Of a DNA stretch of 64,000 nucleotides, positions 55,096-64,000 are shown one piece after another. The position numbers were made by a program, and so were the translations under genes. Below the pieces are notes generated by a model that was not told where the DNA came from, did no database searches, and worked only from the letters and a program-made list of their open reading frames with translations. The DNA is from Brevundimonas mediterranea (GTDB lineage Bacteria; Pseudomonadota; Alphaproteobacteria; Caulobacterales; Caulobacteraceae): the NCBI RefSeq assembly GCF_011064825.1, contig NZ_CP048751.1:806001-870000 (forward strand). The letters run 5' to 3'. Numbering within the stretch: the first letter of the stretch is position 1; every line of letters begins with the position of its first letter.

Positions 55096-56829
55096 TTGTA
55101 CGTCCACCCGCCACAGTCACGGCAGACCCCCTCCACGACGAACGCCGCGCGTTCGGCGACGGCGGTCCCGTCATCGCTGTTGGCCCTGTGGCACGCCTGC
55201 TGGGCGGTGGCGGCCAGCGTGACCGCCTTTGCGGCCCAGAGCCTCGGCGGACTGCCGGACAATGTGCTGGCCGCCCTGCTGCTGACGGCCCTGCCCGGCA
55301 TCGGCGGGGTGATGCTGATGGTGCGCGATTCCATCGGCCTGAGATTCGTCCTGATGGGAGGCTGGCTGCTGGCGTCGGTGGCGGCGGCCGGCCTGACCGG
55401 CGGGGCGACCGGGGCGGTGCCCGGCCTGCTGGTCATGCCCCTGGCCGCGGGCATCGTGCTGGACCACCCGCGGATCGGCGACGACCGTCTGACCCGGCTG
55501 GGGATCGCCGCCCTGGTCCTGCCGCTGGTTTCGGGCCTGATTTCGTCGCTGCTGAACGGCGCCGAGGCCCAGCCGCCGGTCCTGGCCGCCGTCTCCGGCC
55601 TGCTGGCCGTGGCGGCCACCGCCTCGGCCATCGGCCTGACCTGGAACGAGCGCCGCAAACGCCTGACCCTCGCCGAGGCGAACAGCCGCCGGGTCGAGGC
55701 GGTGCTGAACGCCCAGCCCGGCCTGACCCTGCTGCTCGATCCGGCCGGCCGCGCCGTCGCCGCCTGGGGCGCGCCGCCGCCGTCGGTCTCCATCGACGCC
55801 CTGGTGAACCAGGGCCTGATCGCCGCCGTCCACGCCCCCGACCGCCCCGCCGTCGCCGCCGCGCTTCAGCGGGCCGCCGCCGGCCAGACGGCCGAGATCC
55901 TGTTCAGCCCCCGCCAGGCCCTGGACCGGCGCGTCGTCATGATCCTGCGGCGGTTCGACCACGGCCAGGATTCCGGCGGCGATTCCGGAGGCGACCCGCC
56001 GCGCCTGATCGCCCAGGCCTTCGACGGCACCGCCCAGTTCGCCCGTGAACTGGGCCTGGAGAGCGCCCGCGCCGAGGCCGAGGCCCAGAGCGCCGGCAAG
56101 ACCCGCTTCCTGGCCAATATGAGCCACGAGCTGCGCACCCCGCTGAACGCCGTGATCGGCTTCGCCGACATCATGCGTCAGCGCCTGTTCGGCCCCCTGC
56201 CCGACCGCTACGCCGGCTACGCCGACTCGATCCATCAGGCGGGCGGCCATCTGCTGGACCTGATCAACGACGTGCTGGACCTGTCGAAGATCGAGGCCGA
56301 ACGCTACGAACTGGCCCTGGAGTCCCTGGACGCGCGCGACCCCGTGTCGGCCGCCGTCGCTCTGGTCCGCGTCCAGGCCGACGACAAGGGGGTCGATCTG
56401 GCCCCGGTCCTGCCGTCCATTCCCCTGACGGTCCAGGCGGACGCCCGCGCCCTGAAGCAGATGGCGCTGAACCTGTTGTCGAATGCGGTCAAATTCACCC
56501 CGACCGGCGGGTCCGTCACCCTGACCCTGGACGGGGTCGGCCCCTATCTGGAGCTGGTGGTGTCGGACACCGGCGTCGGCATCGCGCCGGAGGATCTGCG
56601 ACGGGTCGGCCGTCCGTTCGAACAGGCCGGGGGCGCCGACCAGAAGGCCCAGGGCACCGGCCTGGGCCTGTCGCTGGTCCGGTCCCTGACCGAACTGCAC
56701 GGCGGCCGGATGAGCATCGACAGCACCCTGGGCGAAGGCACGGCCGTGATGGTGCGTCTGCCGGTCATCCCCATCGAACCGGTTGAGACGCGGGGCGAGG
56801 CGCCGGTCGAAGACCTCGTCGCGCCCTGA
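55096..56829 (+). CDS. DivJ/PleC-like sensor histidine kinase
   Basis: 577 aa. Six or so hydrophobic helices fill about 30-180. A PAS-like stretch follows, then His344 in FLANMSHELRTPLNAVIGFADIMRQRLFGPLPDRYAGYADSI. HATPase N-box LNLLSNAVKFTPTGG and G-boxes DTGVGI, GTGLGLSLV. The HisKA sequence and six-helix front are close to Caulobacter DivJ, which phosphorylates DivK and PleD, but PleC is possible. TTG start at 55096 is uncertain. Confidence 0.8.
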   Translation: MYVHPPQSRQTPSTTNAARSATAVPSSLLALWHACWAVAASVTAFAAQSLGGLPDNVLAALLLTALPGIGGVMLMVRDSIGLRFVLMGGWLLASVAAAGLTGGATGAVPGLLVMPLAAGIVLDHPRIGDDRLTRLGIAALVLPLVSGLISSLLNGAEAQPPVLAAVSGLLAVAATASAIGLTWNERRKRLTLAEANSRRVEAVLNAQPGLTLLLDPAGRAVAAWGAPPPSVSIDALVNQGLIAAVHAPDRPAVAAALQRAAAGQTAEILFSPRQALDRRVVMILRRFDHGQDSGGDSGGDPPRLIAQAFDGTAQFARELGLESARAEAEAQSAGKTRFLANMSHELRTPLNAVIGFADIMRQRLFGPLPDRYAGYADSIHQAGGHLLDLINDVLDLSKIEAERYELALESLDARDPVSAAVALVRVQADDKGVDLAPVLPSIPLTVQADARALKQMALNLLSNAVKFTPTGGSVTLTLDGVGPYLELVVSDTGVGIAPEDLRRVGRPFEQAGGADQKAQGTGLGLSLVRSLTELHGGRMSIDSTLGEGTAVMVRLPVIPIEPVETRGEAPVEDLVAP

Positions 56830-56833
56830 CCGC

Positions 56834-57706
56834 CTAGGTCTGGCCCATCGACAGGAAGGCGCGGCCGGCGGCGAAGTCGCCGGTCTCGAAGGTCGAGCGG
56901 GCCACGCTGCCGTCGCGGAACAGGAATTCGACGGTGAAGATCTCGCGCGGATCCAGGGCCGACAGGGCATCGGCCTCCGAGGTCGGGAAGACCCACATCT
57001 GGCCCGCCTCTCGCCCCTCGACCAGCAGACCGGCGTCCGCCGCCGAGACGCCCGAGGCCCAGACGGCGCGGCGCTGGGTCTGGGGCGGCAGTTCGCGCGC
57101 CAGCCAGGGCCGCGGCGCCACGGTCGCGTCGCGCATGACGATCCGCACCCCGGTCGGCCGTGACCGGCCCTGCCAGGACACCACGGCCGCCAGCTGATCC
57201 GGCCGGCCCATCCCGCCGACCATGCCGAACCGCACCGGCGAGGCGCCGGTCCGCGTCGCCTGCATCAGCCGCCAGGTGGGCCGGGCGTAGGCGGCGCGAT
57301 CAGCGCTCCAGCCCGCCCGTTCGCCGGGAAAATTCATCCGCGCCATCCGCGACCAGCCGGAGAAGGCGTCGCGCACCCGGCCGCTGACCGTCTTCAGATC
57401 GGGGGAGTCGCACCGGGTCGCCGCCGCCCGCGCCCGCGCCCGCGCCGCCGTCTCGGCCAGGTCTCGGTCATTGCCGCCTGCGCGCAGGGCCGCGCCCCGC
57501 GCCTGCCAGGCGGCGGCGGTCAGGGCGGCGGTCAGCTGGGGCTGGAACAGGCCGCAGCGGGCGTTGGCGGCCAGGACGAAGCTGCGCTCATAGTATCGAT
57601 CCGCCGGCGCCGCGCCCGCCATGCCCGGACCCGCCGCGACCGGGGCGGCGATCAGGGCGGCGGCGATCAGGGCTTGGGTTCGCCGGGTGGAAGAGCCTAT
57701 TCTCAT
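56834..57706 (-). CDS. Secreted protein of unknown function
   Basis: 290 aa. Signal peptide (QALIAAALIAAPVAAGPGMAGA). Body: RYYERSFVLAANARCGLFQPQLTAALTAAAWQARGAALRAGG, two cysteines, and a C-terminal beta part (FTVEFLFRDGSVARSTFETGDFAAGRAFL). Not recognised. ATG 57706. Confidence 0.7.
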   Translation of the reverse strand: MRIGSSTRRTQALIAAALIAAPVAAGPGMAGAAPADRYYERSFVLAANARCGLFQPQLTAALTAAAWQARGAALRAGGNDRDLAETAARARARAAATRCDSPDLKTVSGRVRDAFSGWSRMARMNFPGERAGWSADRAAYARPTWRLMQATRTGASPVRFGMVGGMGRPDQLAAVVSWQGRSRPTGVRIVMRDATVAPRPWLARELPPQTQRRAVWASGVSAADAGLLVEGREAGQMWVFPTSEADALSALDPREIFTVEFLFRDGSVARSTFETGDFAAGRAFLSMGQT

Positions 57707-57762
57707 CCCCTGACCCTGGCACGTCCCGCCTTTGGGTCTGGTTTCCGTACAGGGTTAGCGAA

Positions 57763-58092
57763 TTGCTTCTATCCAGCGACCTGTGGGTCAGCGCCCTGAT
57801 CCGCCGCGCCGAGCTCGAGGGCGCCTACGCCACCGTGGTCAGGAAGGGCGACGACCGCGCCGGCTCGGTCATCGTCAAGGCCTACGACACCGCGACCCGC
57901 ACCGCCAAACTCTACACCGAGGCCTTCGGAAACGACGGTGAACCCCTGTGGATCCAGCCGGTGACCAGCGACAGCGAAGCCGAACTGGACGCCTATATCG
58001 CCCGCCAGCGCGGCTACGACCCCGACCTCTGGGTGGTCGAGATCGAAGACAGACAGGGCCGGCATTTCATCACCGAGAAGGTGCAGGGGTAA
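57763..58092 (+). CDS. DUF1491 protein
   Basis: 109 aa. SSDLWVSALIRRAELEGAYATVVRKGDDRAGSVIVK and LDAYIARQRGYDPDLWVVEIEDRQGRHFI are the DUF1491 signature, a small alphaproteobacterial family of unknown role. TTG start at 57763. Confidence 0.85.
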   Translation: MLLSSDLWVSALIRRAELEGAYATVVRKGDDRAGSVIVKAYDTATRTAKLYTEAFGNDGEPLWIQPVTSDSEAELDAYIARQRGYDPDLWVVEIEDRQGRHFITEKVQG

Positions 58093-58220
58093 GGCGCGAA
58101 ATCACCCGGCCGCTTTCTCCTCAGCGGTCGCGAGGGTCTGGTTCTATGGCGGGCGCCTGTTTCATAAACCGACCCCTTGGCAGACTCAATTTGCATGCGA
58201 TTGCGGTGTAAGGCCTCCGA

Positions 58221-58766
58221 ATGACCAGCGAAACGATCACCCTCGCCGAAGCCGATCCCGCCGAGTTCGCGATCTTCAAGAAAGAGCTGCAGGACGCGTT
58301 CGCAGTGGCGGTCGTCGATGAGTTCGGCGATCTTCCAGACGGGCCGATACCCTCGGACGAGGTGTTGGACGGCGCCGTCGAATCCCCTGGCGCGGTGGCG
58401 CTGCGCATATTGTGCGATGGCCGGAAGGTCGGCGGCGCCGTCGTCACAATCGACCCCGTGACCCACCGCAACTCTCTCGACCTCTTTTTTCTGAAGGTCG
58501 GCGAGGAGGGTCGGGGGCTCGGCCTCAAGGCCTGGCGCGCCATCGAGGACCGTTTTCCCGAGACGATCGCCTGGCAGACGCACACGCCGTATTTCGAGAA
58601 GCGAAACATCCACTTCTACGTCAACAAGTGCGGCTTCAGGATCATCGAGTTCTTCAACAAATATCACTCCGACCCTAACAATCCTGAGGCGCAAGACGAT
58701 CTTCCCGGAGACGGGGATGCTTTTCAGTTCGAAAAGATCATGAGAGCGTCAAGTTCAGAGCTTTGA
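58221..58766 (+). CDS. GNAT-like N-acetyltransferase
   Basis: 181 aa. GNAT pattern: DGRKVGGAVVTID, then LDLFFLKVGEEGRGLGLKAWRAIEDRFP (the R/Q-x-x-G-x-G/A-like acetyl-CoA loop), and FEKRNIHFYVNKCGFRIIEFFNKYH. Substrate unknown. Less GC-biased than its neighbours, which suggests transfer. ATG 58221. Confidence 0.75.
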   Translation: MTSETITLAEADPAEFAIFKKELQDAFAVAVVDEFGDLPDGPIPSDEVLDGAVESPGAVALRILCDGRKVGGAVVTIDPVTHRNSLDLFFLKVGEEGRGLGLKAWRAIEDRFPETIAWQTHTPYFEKRNIHFYVNKCGFRIIEFFNKYHSDPNNPEAQDDLPGDGDAFQFEKIMRASSSEL

Positions 58767-58824
58767 GCGGGTGGGGGTGGACAGCTCCCTCTCGGACCTT
58801 GCGTCGCCCGCTCTGCATCGGCCC

Positions 58825-59235
58825 CTACCCCTTTCGCGCGTCGAACGCCGCCCGCGCCGTCTCGATCCGGTCGATATTCTTCTCCGCCCACGTCCACACC
58901 CCGCAAAACGCCTCGGCCAGGGTGAAGCCCAGGTCGGTCAGCCGGTATTCGACCTTGGGCGGGATCACCGGATGGACCGTGCGCACCACCAGGCCGTCGC
59001 GCTCCATCTGACGCAGGGTCTGGGTCAGCATCTTCTGGCTGATGCCGCCGACCAGCTCGCCCACGCGCGTGAACCGGGTCTCGCCGTGTTCGGCCAGGAC
59101 CTCCAGGATCAGCATGGTCCACTTGTCGGCGACCCGGCCGATCGCCTCGTTGACCAGGGCCTCGACGCGCGGATCGGCGACCTCGCCGGTCTCGGGGTGT
59201 GAAATTCTTGCGGGCGGAACAGCCGTCATGTCCAT
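58825..59235 (-). CDS. HxlR-family regulator
   Basis: 136 aa. Winged HTH: IGRVADKWTMLILEVLAEHGETRFTRVGELVGGISQKMLTQTLRQMERDGLVVRTVHPVIPPKVEYRLTDLG is typical HxlR. Divergent from an SDR gene 104 bases away, its likely target. ATG 59235. Confidence 0.93.
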   Translation of the reverse strand: MDMTAVPPARISHPETGEVADPRVEALVNEAIGRVADKWTMLILEVLAEHGETRFTRVGELVGGISQKMLTQTLRQMERDGLVVRTVHPVIPPKVEYRLTDLGFTLAEAFCGVWTWAEKNIDRIETARAAFDARKG

Positions 59236-59339
59236 TTCTTCCTTCGCGGTAAGTATGGCGGTTTCCGGTGCCTACTTTCCAGTGGAGAGTGAGCGTCATA
59301 ACTGAGTTTCCGCACTGACGCACCCCTGAGGAGAGCCCC

Positions 59340-60086
59340 ATGAATATCCGCGGAAACACCATCCTGATCACCGGCGGCGGCGCCGGCATCGGCCGCGCCC
59401 TGGCCGAGGCCCTGCACGCCCGCGGCAATCAGATCATCATCACCGGCCGTCGCGAAGACGTGCTGAAGGACGTCGCCGCCGCCAACCCCGGCATGGCCTG
59501 GGCGACCCTGGACGTCGCCGACCCCGCCGCCGTCGCCGCCTTCGGCGAACAGGTGGTCAGGGATCACCCGACCCTGAACGCGGTCATCCTGAACGCCGGG
59601 ATCATGAAGGTCGAGGACCTGAAGGCCCGCCCCTTCGACTTCGCCACGGTCGAGGCGACCCTCGCCACCAATCTGCTGGGCCCGATCCGCCTGACCGCCG
59701 CCCTGCTGTCCCACCTCCAGGCCCAGCCCGCCGCGACGATCATGACCGTCACCTCCGGCCTGGCCTTCATCCCCCTGGCGGCGACCCCGACCTACAACGC
59801 CACAAAGGCGGCCATCCACTCCTGGACCGAGTCCCTGCGTCATCAGCTGCGGGACACCGCCGTCGAGGTGCTGGAGCTGGCCCCGCCCGCCGTCGCCACC
59901 GACCTGATGCCGGGCCATGCCGAAAACCCCGCCTCCATGCCCCTGGCCGACTATACGGCCGAGGTCATCGGCCTGATCGAAAGCGGAGACACCCCGCGCG
60001 GCGAAATCCTGGTCGAGCGGGTCAAGCCCCTGCGCTTCGCCGAGGCGAACGGCTACGAAGCCGTGTTCGAGATGCTCAACGGCTGA
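59340..60086 (+). CDS. Short-chain dehydrogenase/reductase (DltE-like)
   Basis: 248 aa. NAD(P) motif TGGGAGIG at 11-18, NAGIM, catalytic Ser in TVTSGLAF, Tyr-x3-Lys in YNATKAAIHSW. It belongs to the DltE-like SDR group often paired with HxlR regulators. Substrate unknown. ATG 59340. Confidence 0.9.
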   Translation: MNIRGNTILITGGGAGIGRALAEALHARGNQIIITGRREDVLKDVAAANPGMAWATLDVADPAAVAAFGEQVVRDHPTLNAVILNAGIMKVEDLKARPFDFATVEATLATNLLGPIRLTAALLSHLQAQPAATIMTVTSGLAFIPLAATPTYNATKAAIHSWTESLRHQLRDTAVEVLELAPPAVATDLMPGHAENPASMPLADYTAEVIGLIESGDTPRGEILVERVKPLRFAEANGYEAVFEMLNG

Positions 60087-60091
60087 CGCAT

Positions 60092-60255
60092 TCTCCCTCT
60101 CCCTCCCCCTGCGGGGGAGGGGGGCGGAGGCGGAGCCGAAGCCGGGTGGGAAGGGCCGGGCGACGCATCACAGCTTGCAAAAACAGGTGCGCCCGCGCCC
60201 TGCCGCCCCCACCCCGTCGCTGGCGCGACGCCCCTCCCCCGCAGGGGGAGGGAAA
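60092..60255. repeat. Composite palindromic repeat between SDR and protease genes
   Basis: CTCCCTCCCCC TGC GGGGGAGG, GGGTGGGAAGGGC, variable centre, CCCCCACCC, CGTCGC TGG GCGACG and CCCTCCCCC GCA GGGGGAGGGA. In a convergent gap. Confidence 0.85.
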
Positions 60256-60262
60256 GTTCAGC

Positions 60263-61210
60263 TCACCGCCCCACCGTAATCTCCATCGGCCGTGACATGA
60301 ACAGCCGCACCCCGCCCAGGTCCAGCGCCAGCCGCCGGTCCTCGAACGCCCCCATGCCGATCAGGGCCTTGGGAAAGCCCGGCACGGGCACGTCGTCATA
60401 GATGGCCACCTCCGCATTGCGGTACAGCTCGTCGGCGAACGTCAGTGTGCGGACCGTCACCGCCTCGGCCCGCACCACCCCGCCCAGCACCAGGCTCTGC
60501 CCCGGCCGCCGCTCACGCCCGTCCAGCAGGCCCGCCGCCTGGGCCGTCTCGCGCGTCACGGCCAGAACGGCCGAGGCGCCGGTGTCGATCACCGCCTCCA
60601 CCGTCGCCCCCTCGACCGTGATCCCCGCCTGCAAGGCCTTGCCCGCCCGGGTCACGGCGACGGCGGCCATGTCCGGGGTCGGCGTCCAGACCTCGTGCTT
60701 CAGGAACCGCATCCGCCGTCGCCCGGTGTCCAGCTCCAGCACCAGTTCGCGCAGCACGTCCTGCCCCAGGATCAGCGGCGCGCCCAGCCCCTGATCGCCC
60801 GCCAGCGGCCCCAGCTCCAGAATCGCCGCCCGCAACCCGTCCAGCCTCAGCCGCCCGACCTCGACGTTCAGGGCCGCGCCCCGTCCCATCTGCGGCTCGC
60901 CCCCGACGCCGTAGGCCACCATCGGAATATTGAAGACATCGGTCAGCCCCAGGGTCTGGACCAGCGACCGGTCGATCACCGAATACTGAGCCCCGGAATC
61001 GACCAGGGCCCGCGCCGGGGTTCCGTTGACGGTCACGGCGACCGTCGGGGTGACGGCGCGGCGTGCGGCGTAATCCAGCCAGCCCGACGCGCCGTCCGCC
61101 GGAAACCCGACGCCCGGCGCCTTCCACAGCACATGGTCGCGCAGCCACCAGGCCCCGCCCACGGCGCCGGCGACCAGGCCCAGCCGGATCAGAAGATCGC
61201 GTCGTCTCAT
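60263..61210 (-). CDS. Retropepsin-like aspartic protease with two active-site halves
   Basis: 315 aa. A membrane or signal segment near 8-23 (IRLGLVAGAVGGAWWL). Two D-S/T-G motifs: Asp71 in ALVDSGAQYSVID and Asp209 in AVIDTGASAVLA. This makes a single chain with both halves of a pepsin-type site, unlike single-motif retropepsins. Probably periplasmic, membrane-anchored. The start is uncertain: ATG 61210 has a close G-run. Confidence 0.8.
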   Translation of the reverse strand: MRRRDLLIRLGLVAGAVGGAWWLRDHVLWKAPGVGFPADGASGWLDYAARRAVTPTVAVTVNGTPARALVDSGAQYSVIDRSLVQTLGLTDVFNIPMVAYGVGGEPQMGRGAALNVEVGRLRLDGLRAAILELGPLAGDQGLGAPLILGQDVLRELVLELDTGRRRMRFLKHEVWTPTPDMAAVAVTRAGKALQAGITVEGATVEAVIDTGASAVLAVTRETAQAAGLLDGRERRPGQSLVLGGVVRAEAVTVRTLTFADELYRNAEVAIYDDVPVPGFPKALIGMGAFEDRRLALDLGGVRLFMSRPMEITVGR

Positions 61211-61398
61211 CCCCCAGACATGGACCGTCCGGCGCTCAGGCGCCAGCGGGGACGATGGTCGCAGGGGCGCGCCCGAGCGCCCAGGCGGCATGAATTTGTC
61301 GCACGGGCGCATCTTCGCCGCCCACCCGACAATTTCCTCCCCCGAACGACCAGAAACCGGGTGACGACGCCGCCCTGGCTGGGTACGACCACACCACC

Positions 61399-62781
61399 AT
61401 GAGCACCTCCAGCGCCCGTTACGTCTCCACCCGCGGTCAGGCCCCCGAGACCGACTTCGCCGACGCCCTGCTGCGCGGCATCGCCCCCGACGGGGGCCTC
61501 TATATGCCGGCCGCCTGGCCGACGTTGTCACCCTCGGCCTGGGATGCGACCGCCGACTACAAGTCCATCGCCCTGGCCGCCGTCGCACCCTTCATCGGCG
61601 ACGCCCTGCCCGCCGGCGCGCTCGACCGCGCCCTGGACCGCCTGGCCGCCGGCTTCGCCCACCCGGCCGTCACCCCCCTGGTCGAGCTGGAGCCCGGCCT
61701 GTTCGTGCTGGAACTGTTCCACGGCCCCACCGCCGCCTTCAAGGACCTGGCGATGCAGCTGGTCGCCGCCCTGACGGACGAGGCCCTGGCCGCCTCGGGC
61801 GAGCGTCTGACCATCCTCACCGCCACCTCGGGCGACACCGGCGCCGCCGCCGTCCGCGCCTTCGCCGGCGCCCAGTCGGTCGATCTGGTCGTGCTCCATC
61901 CGCTGGATCGCGTCTCGCCGGTGCAGCGCAAGCAGATGACGACGGTTCAGGCCGACAATGTGCTGAACCTGGCCGTGCGTGGCGACTTCGACGACTGCCA
62001 GCGCCTGGTGAAGGGCCTGCTGGCCGAGGAGTCCCTGCGCGAACGCGGCCGTCTGTCCTCGGTCAATTCGATCAACTGGGCCCGGCTGGCCGGCCAGATC
62101 CCCTATTATGTCTCGGCCACGGCCCAGCTGGGCGGCCCGGCCACCTTCGTCGTCCCCACCGGCAATTTCGGCGACGCCTTCGCCGGCATCGCCGCCACGA
62201 AAATGGGTCTGCCGTGCAACGGCTTCGTCGCCGCGGTGAACCAGAACGACGCCCTGGCCCGCGCCATCAATGACGGCATTTACTCACGCCGTCCGGCGGT
62301 CGAAAGCGGCAGCGTCTCCATGGACGTCCAGGCCCCGTCAAACTTCGAACGCCTGGTCTATGAGGCCACCGGCCGCGACGGCGACCGCACCCGCGTGGTG
62401 TTCGAAACCTTCGCCCGCGACGGCGCCGTCGCCTTCGATCCCGACCTGCTGGCCGCCCTGCGCGCCGCCGTCTCGGCCGTCTCGGTCGATGAGATGGAAA
62501 CCCGCGCCGAGATCGCTCACGCCTATGAGACCTGGGGCCGCGTCGTCTGCCCGCATACGGCTGTTGCGCTGGCCGCCGCCCGCCGCGTCGATCGCTCGAC
62601 CGGCCCGGTCGTCGCCCTGTCCACCGCCCACCCGTCCAAGTTCGGCGCCTTCGTCTCCGCCGTCCTCGGCTTCGAACCCGAACCCGCGCCCGTCATCGCC
62701 GCCCTGGGCGACCAGGCCGAACGGATGACGATCATCGACGGCACGATGGACGCGGCCCTGGCCGCGGTCCGCGCGCGCTGA
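61399..62781 (+). CDS. thrC: Threonine synthase
   Basis: Converts phosphohomoserine to threonine (460 aa). PLP Lys115 in GPTAAFKDLAMQL; SGDTGAA; VPTGNFGDAFAG. N-terminal YVSTRGQAPETDFADALLRGIAPDGGLYMP is the class. ATG 61399. Confidence 0.95.
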   Translation: MSTSSARYVSTRGQAPETDFADALLRGIAPDGGLYMPAAWPTLSPSAWDATADYKSIALAAVAPFIGDALPAGALDRALDRLAAGFAHPAVTPLVELEPGLFVLELFHGPTAAFKDLAMQLVAALTDEALAASGERLTILTATSGDTGAAAVRAFAGAQSVDLVVLHPLDRVSPVQRKQMTTVQADNVLNLAVRGDFDDCQRLVKGLLAEESLRERGRLSSVNSINWARLAGQIPYYVSATAQLGGPATFVVPTGNFGDAFAGIAATKMGLPCNGFVAAVNQNDALARAINDGIYSRRPAVESGSVSMDVQAPSNFERLVYEATGRDGDRTRVVFETFARDGAVAFDPDLLAALRAAVSAVSVDEMETRAEIAHAYETWGRVVCPHTAVALAAARRVDRSTGPVVALSTAHPSKFGAFVSAVLGFEPEPAPVIAALGDQAERMTIIDGTMDAALAAVRAR

Positions 62782-62788
62782 CCCATAA

Positions 62789-62954
62789 ATCTCCCTCCCC
62801 CGCGGGGGAGGGGCGTCGCGCAGCGACGGGGTGGGGGCGGCAGGGCGACAACGCACCGCCCCAATCTAACAGATATCTGTGGGCCCTTGCCTTGCCCGCC
62901 CCACCCGGCTCCGCGTCGCTTCGCCCCCCTCCCCCGCAGGGGGGAGGGAGAGCG
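62789..62954. repeat. Composite palindromic repeat after thrC
   Basis: CTCCCTCCCCC GCG GGGGAGG, CGTCGC GCA GCGACG, GGGTGGGGGCGGC, variable centre, GCCCCACCC, CCGCGTCGCTTCGC, CCCTCCCCC GCA GGGGGGAGGGAG. In the convergent gap between thrC and the CsbD-like gene. Confidence 0.85.
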
Positions 62955-62963
62955 TTTTATTAC

Positions 62964-63272
62964 CTACCGCCGCCGCGTCAGCATCCCGAGCAGCATCAGG
63001 CCGACGCCCGCCACCGACAGGGTCGTCACCAGCGGCCGCTTGCGCGCTTCGCCGGCCACGGCCCGCGCCTTGTCGCGATAATCGACCGGGGTCTTCTCGA
63101 CCAGCCGATCCACCGCGTCCATCGCCTTGCCGAAGGTGTCCAGCGACCGGCCCTTGGCGTCCTCGAACGCCCCCTCGACCTGCAGCTTCTGGTCGCCGAC
63201 CAGCTTGCCGAAACCCTTTTTAGTCTTACCGGTCGCCTCATACGCGGTGCCCTCGATCCGTTCGTCGGTCAT
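62964..63272 (-). CDS. CsbD-family stress protein with membrane tail
   Basis: 102 aa. The N-terminus (ERIEGTAYEATGKTKKGFGKLVGDQKLQVEGAFEDAKG) is the CsbD motif of general-stress proteins. The C-terminus has a hydrophobic helix (PLVTTLSVAGVGLMLLGML) before TRRR, so it is probably membrane-bound, like DUF883 proteins. ATG 63272. Confidence 0.85.
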   Translation of the reverse strand: MTDERIEGTAYEATGKTKKGFGKLVGDQKLQVEGAFEDAKGRSLDTFGKAMDAVDRLVEKTPVDYRDKARAVAGEARKRPLVTTLSVAGVGLMLLGMLTRRR

Positions 63273-63490
63273 ATTGAAATCTCGTCCTCGGGGAGCGCGA
63301 CCCTCATGGCCGCGTAACCAAGAAAATCCCGGAACCCGCTTCCGTTCCAGCGACAAGGCGGCGCAGGCGCGGCTGTTCGGCTTTTCGATCCGACAGCCGG
63401 TTCCCGCCAGCCTTCGCCAGGCGCTCGGGGCAAAATCCAGCTGACCCGACGACTGCGGGGGGCAGCCTTCATTTGCAAAGAGAATTCTCC

Positions 63491-64000
63491 ATGTATCAGC
63501 TCAAAGACAAAGTCGCCGTCGTGACGGGCGCCAGTTCGGGCATAGGTCACGCCGCCGCCCGACTGTTCGCCGCGCTCGGCGCCAAGCTCGTGGTCTCCGG
63601 CCGTCGTGACGCCGAACTCGCCGACCTGGTCACGATGATCGAGGCCGTAGGCGGCGAAGCGGTCTCGGTCGTCGGCGACGTCCGTGACGAAGCGACGGCC
63701 GTCGCCATGGTCCAGACGGCAAAGAACCGGTTCGGCGGCCTGGACATCGCCTTCAATAACGCGGGGATCCTCTCCGAGATGGCGCCGACGCCGGACCTGT
63801 CCGTCTCCGGCTGGCGCGACGCTCTCGACGTCAACCTGACCGGCGCCTTTCTGTGCGCCAAGCATCAGATTCCCGCCATGCAGGCGCGCGGCGGCGGTTC
63901 GATCATCTTCACCTCGACCTTCGTCGGCCACACCGTCGGATTTCCGGGCATGGCGGCCTATGCCGCCTCCAAGGCCGGACTGATCGGTCTGACCCAGGTC
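63491..64000 (+). CDS. Short-chain dehydrogenase/reductase, partial
   Basis: First 170 codons; the gene runs off the right edge. NAD(P) motif TGASSGIG at 13-20, NNAGIL, catalytic Ser in IFTSTFVG, Tyr-x3-Lys in YAASKAGLIGL. Classical SDR of about 250 aa expected. ATG 63491. Confidence 0.92.
   Translation, partial: MYQLKDKVAVVTGASSGIGHAAARLFAALGAKLVVSGRRDAELADLVTMIEAVGGEAVSVVGDVRDEATAVAMVQTAKNRFGGLDIAFNNAGILSEMAPTPDLSVSGWRDALDVNLTGAFLCAKHQIPAMQARGGGSIIFTSTFVGHTVGFPGMAAYAASKAGLIGLTQV

Overview
The window is G+C-rich DNA from an alphaproteobacterium of the Caulobacteraceae, most likely Brevundimonas or a close relative. The evidence is a ctrA gene with a cluster of GANTC (CcrM-type) sites upstream, two DUF2336 proteins, a MucR regulator, a DivJ/PleC-like kinase, fliI-fliJ, and a Rhodobacter/Caulobacter-type gene transfer agent (GTA) cluster. 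Genus is inferred from protein flavour only; no rRNA or tRNA gene was seen.

Layout. 1-3,753 (minus): start of a response regulator, purA, serC and a zinc-finger-less DnaJ. 3,843-19,282 (minus): GTA structural cluster, from gp1 (19,282) to the host-specificity protein gp15 (3,843), in the usual order TerS, TerL, portal, gp3.5, protease, capsid, adaptor, tail terminator, tail tube, gp10, gp10.1, tape measure, gp12, gp13, gp14, gp15. Opposite-strand genes interrupt it at 9,835-10,536 (DUF805) and 14,354-15,844 (three small secreted proteins, two visibly AT-richer). Hairpin-rich repeats sit inside or between its genes. Several are read in frame as part of GTA proteins, and one coincides with loss of the TerL C-terminus. 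19,451-31,603: metabolic, transport and regulatory genes (YcgN-like protein, SMR pump with TetR, ABC-F ATPase, esterase, sensor kinase, NMT1/THI5-type ABC importer). 31,857-35,276: mucR, DUF2336, cysK, small secreted protein. 35,442-43,317: chemoreceptor, OprB-type porin, Lrp regulator with RhtA-like exporter, fliI-fliJ, GH10 xylanase. 43,386-48,029: OmpR-type two-component pair, ctrA, and a two-gene operon (DnaA-C-terminal-like HTH protein plus DUF6456 protein) that fits the Caulobacter GTA activators GafY and GafZ. 48,032-54,321: acyltransferase, a TonB receptor broken by a perfect 131-bp tandem duplication, and a small sugar/methyl-transfer group. 54,487-64,000: sufE, a DivJ-like kinase, DUF1491, GNAT, an HxlR-SDR pair, a two-Asp aspartic protease, thrC, CsbD, and an SDR cut by the window end.

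How the parts may work together. If the DnaA-like/DUF6456 pair is GafYZ, the window holds both the particle genes and their activators, the latter beside ctrA. In Caulobacter GafZ is reported to be an anti-terminator, which would suit a GTA cluster full of hairpins. The truncated TerL, the in-frame repeats in several particle proteins and a 30-bp duplication next to a likely catalytic His in gp14 suggest a GTA that is decaying or diverging.
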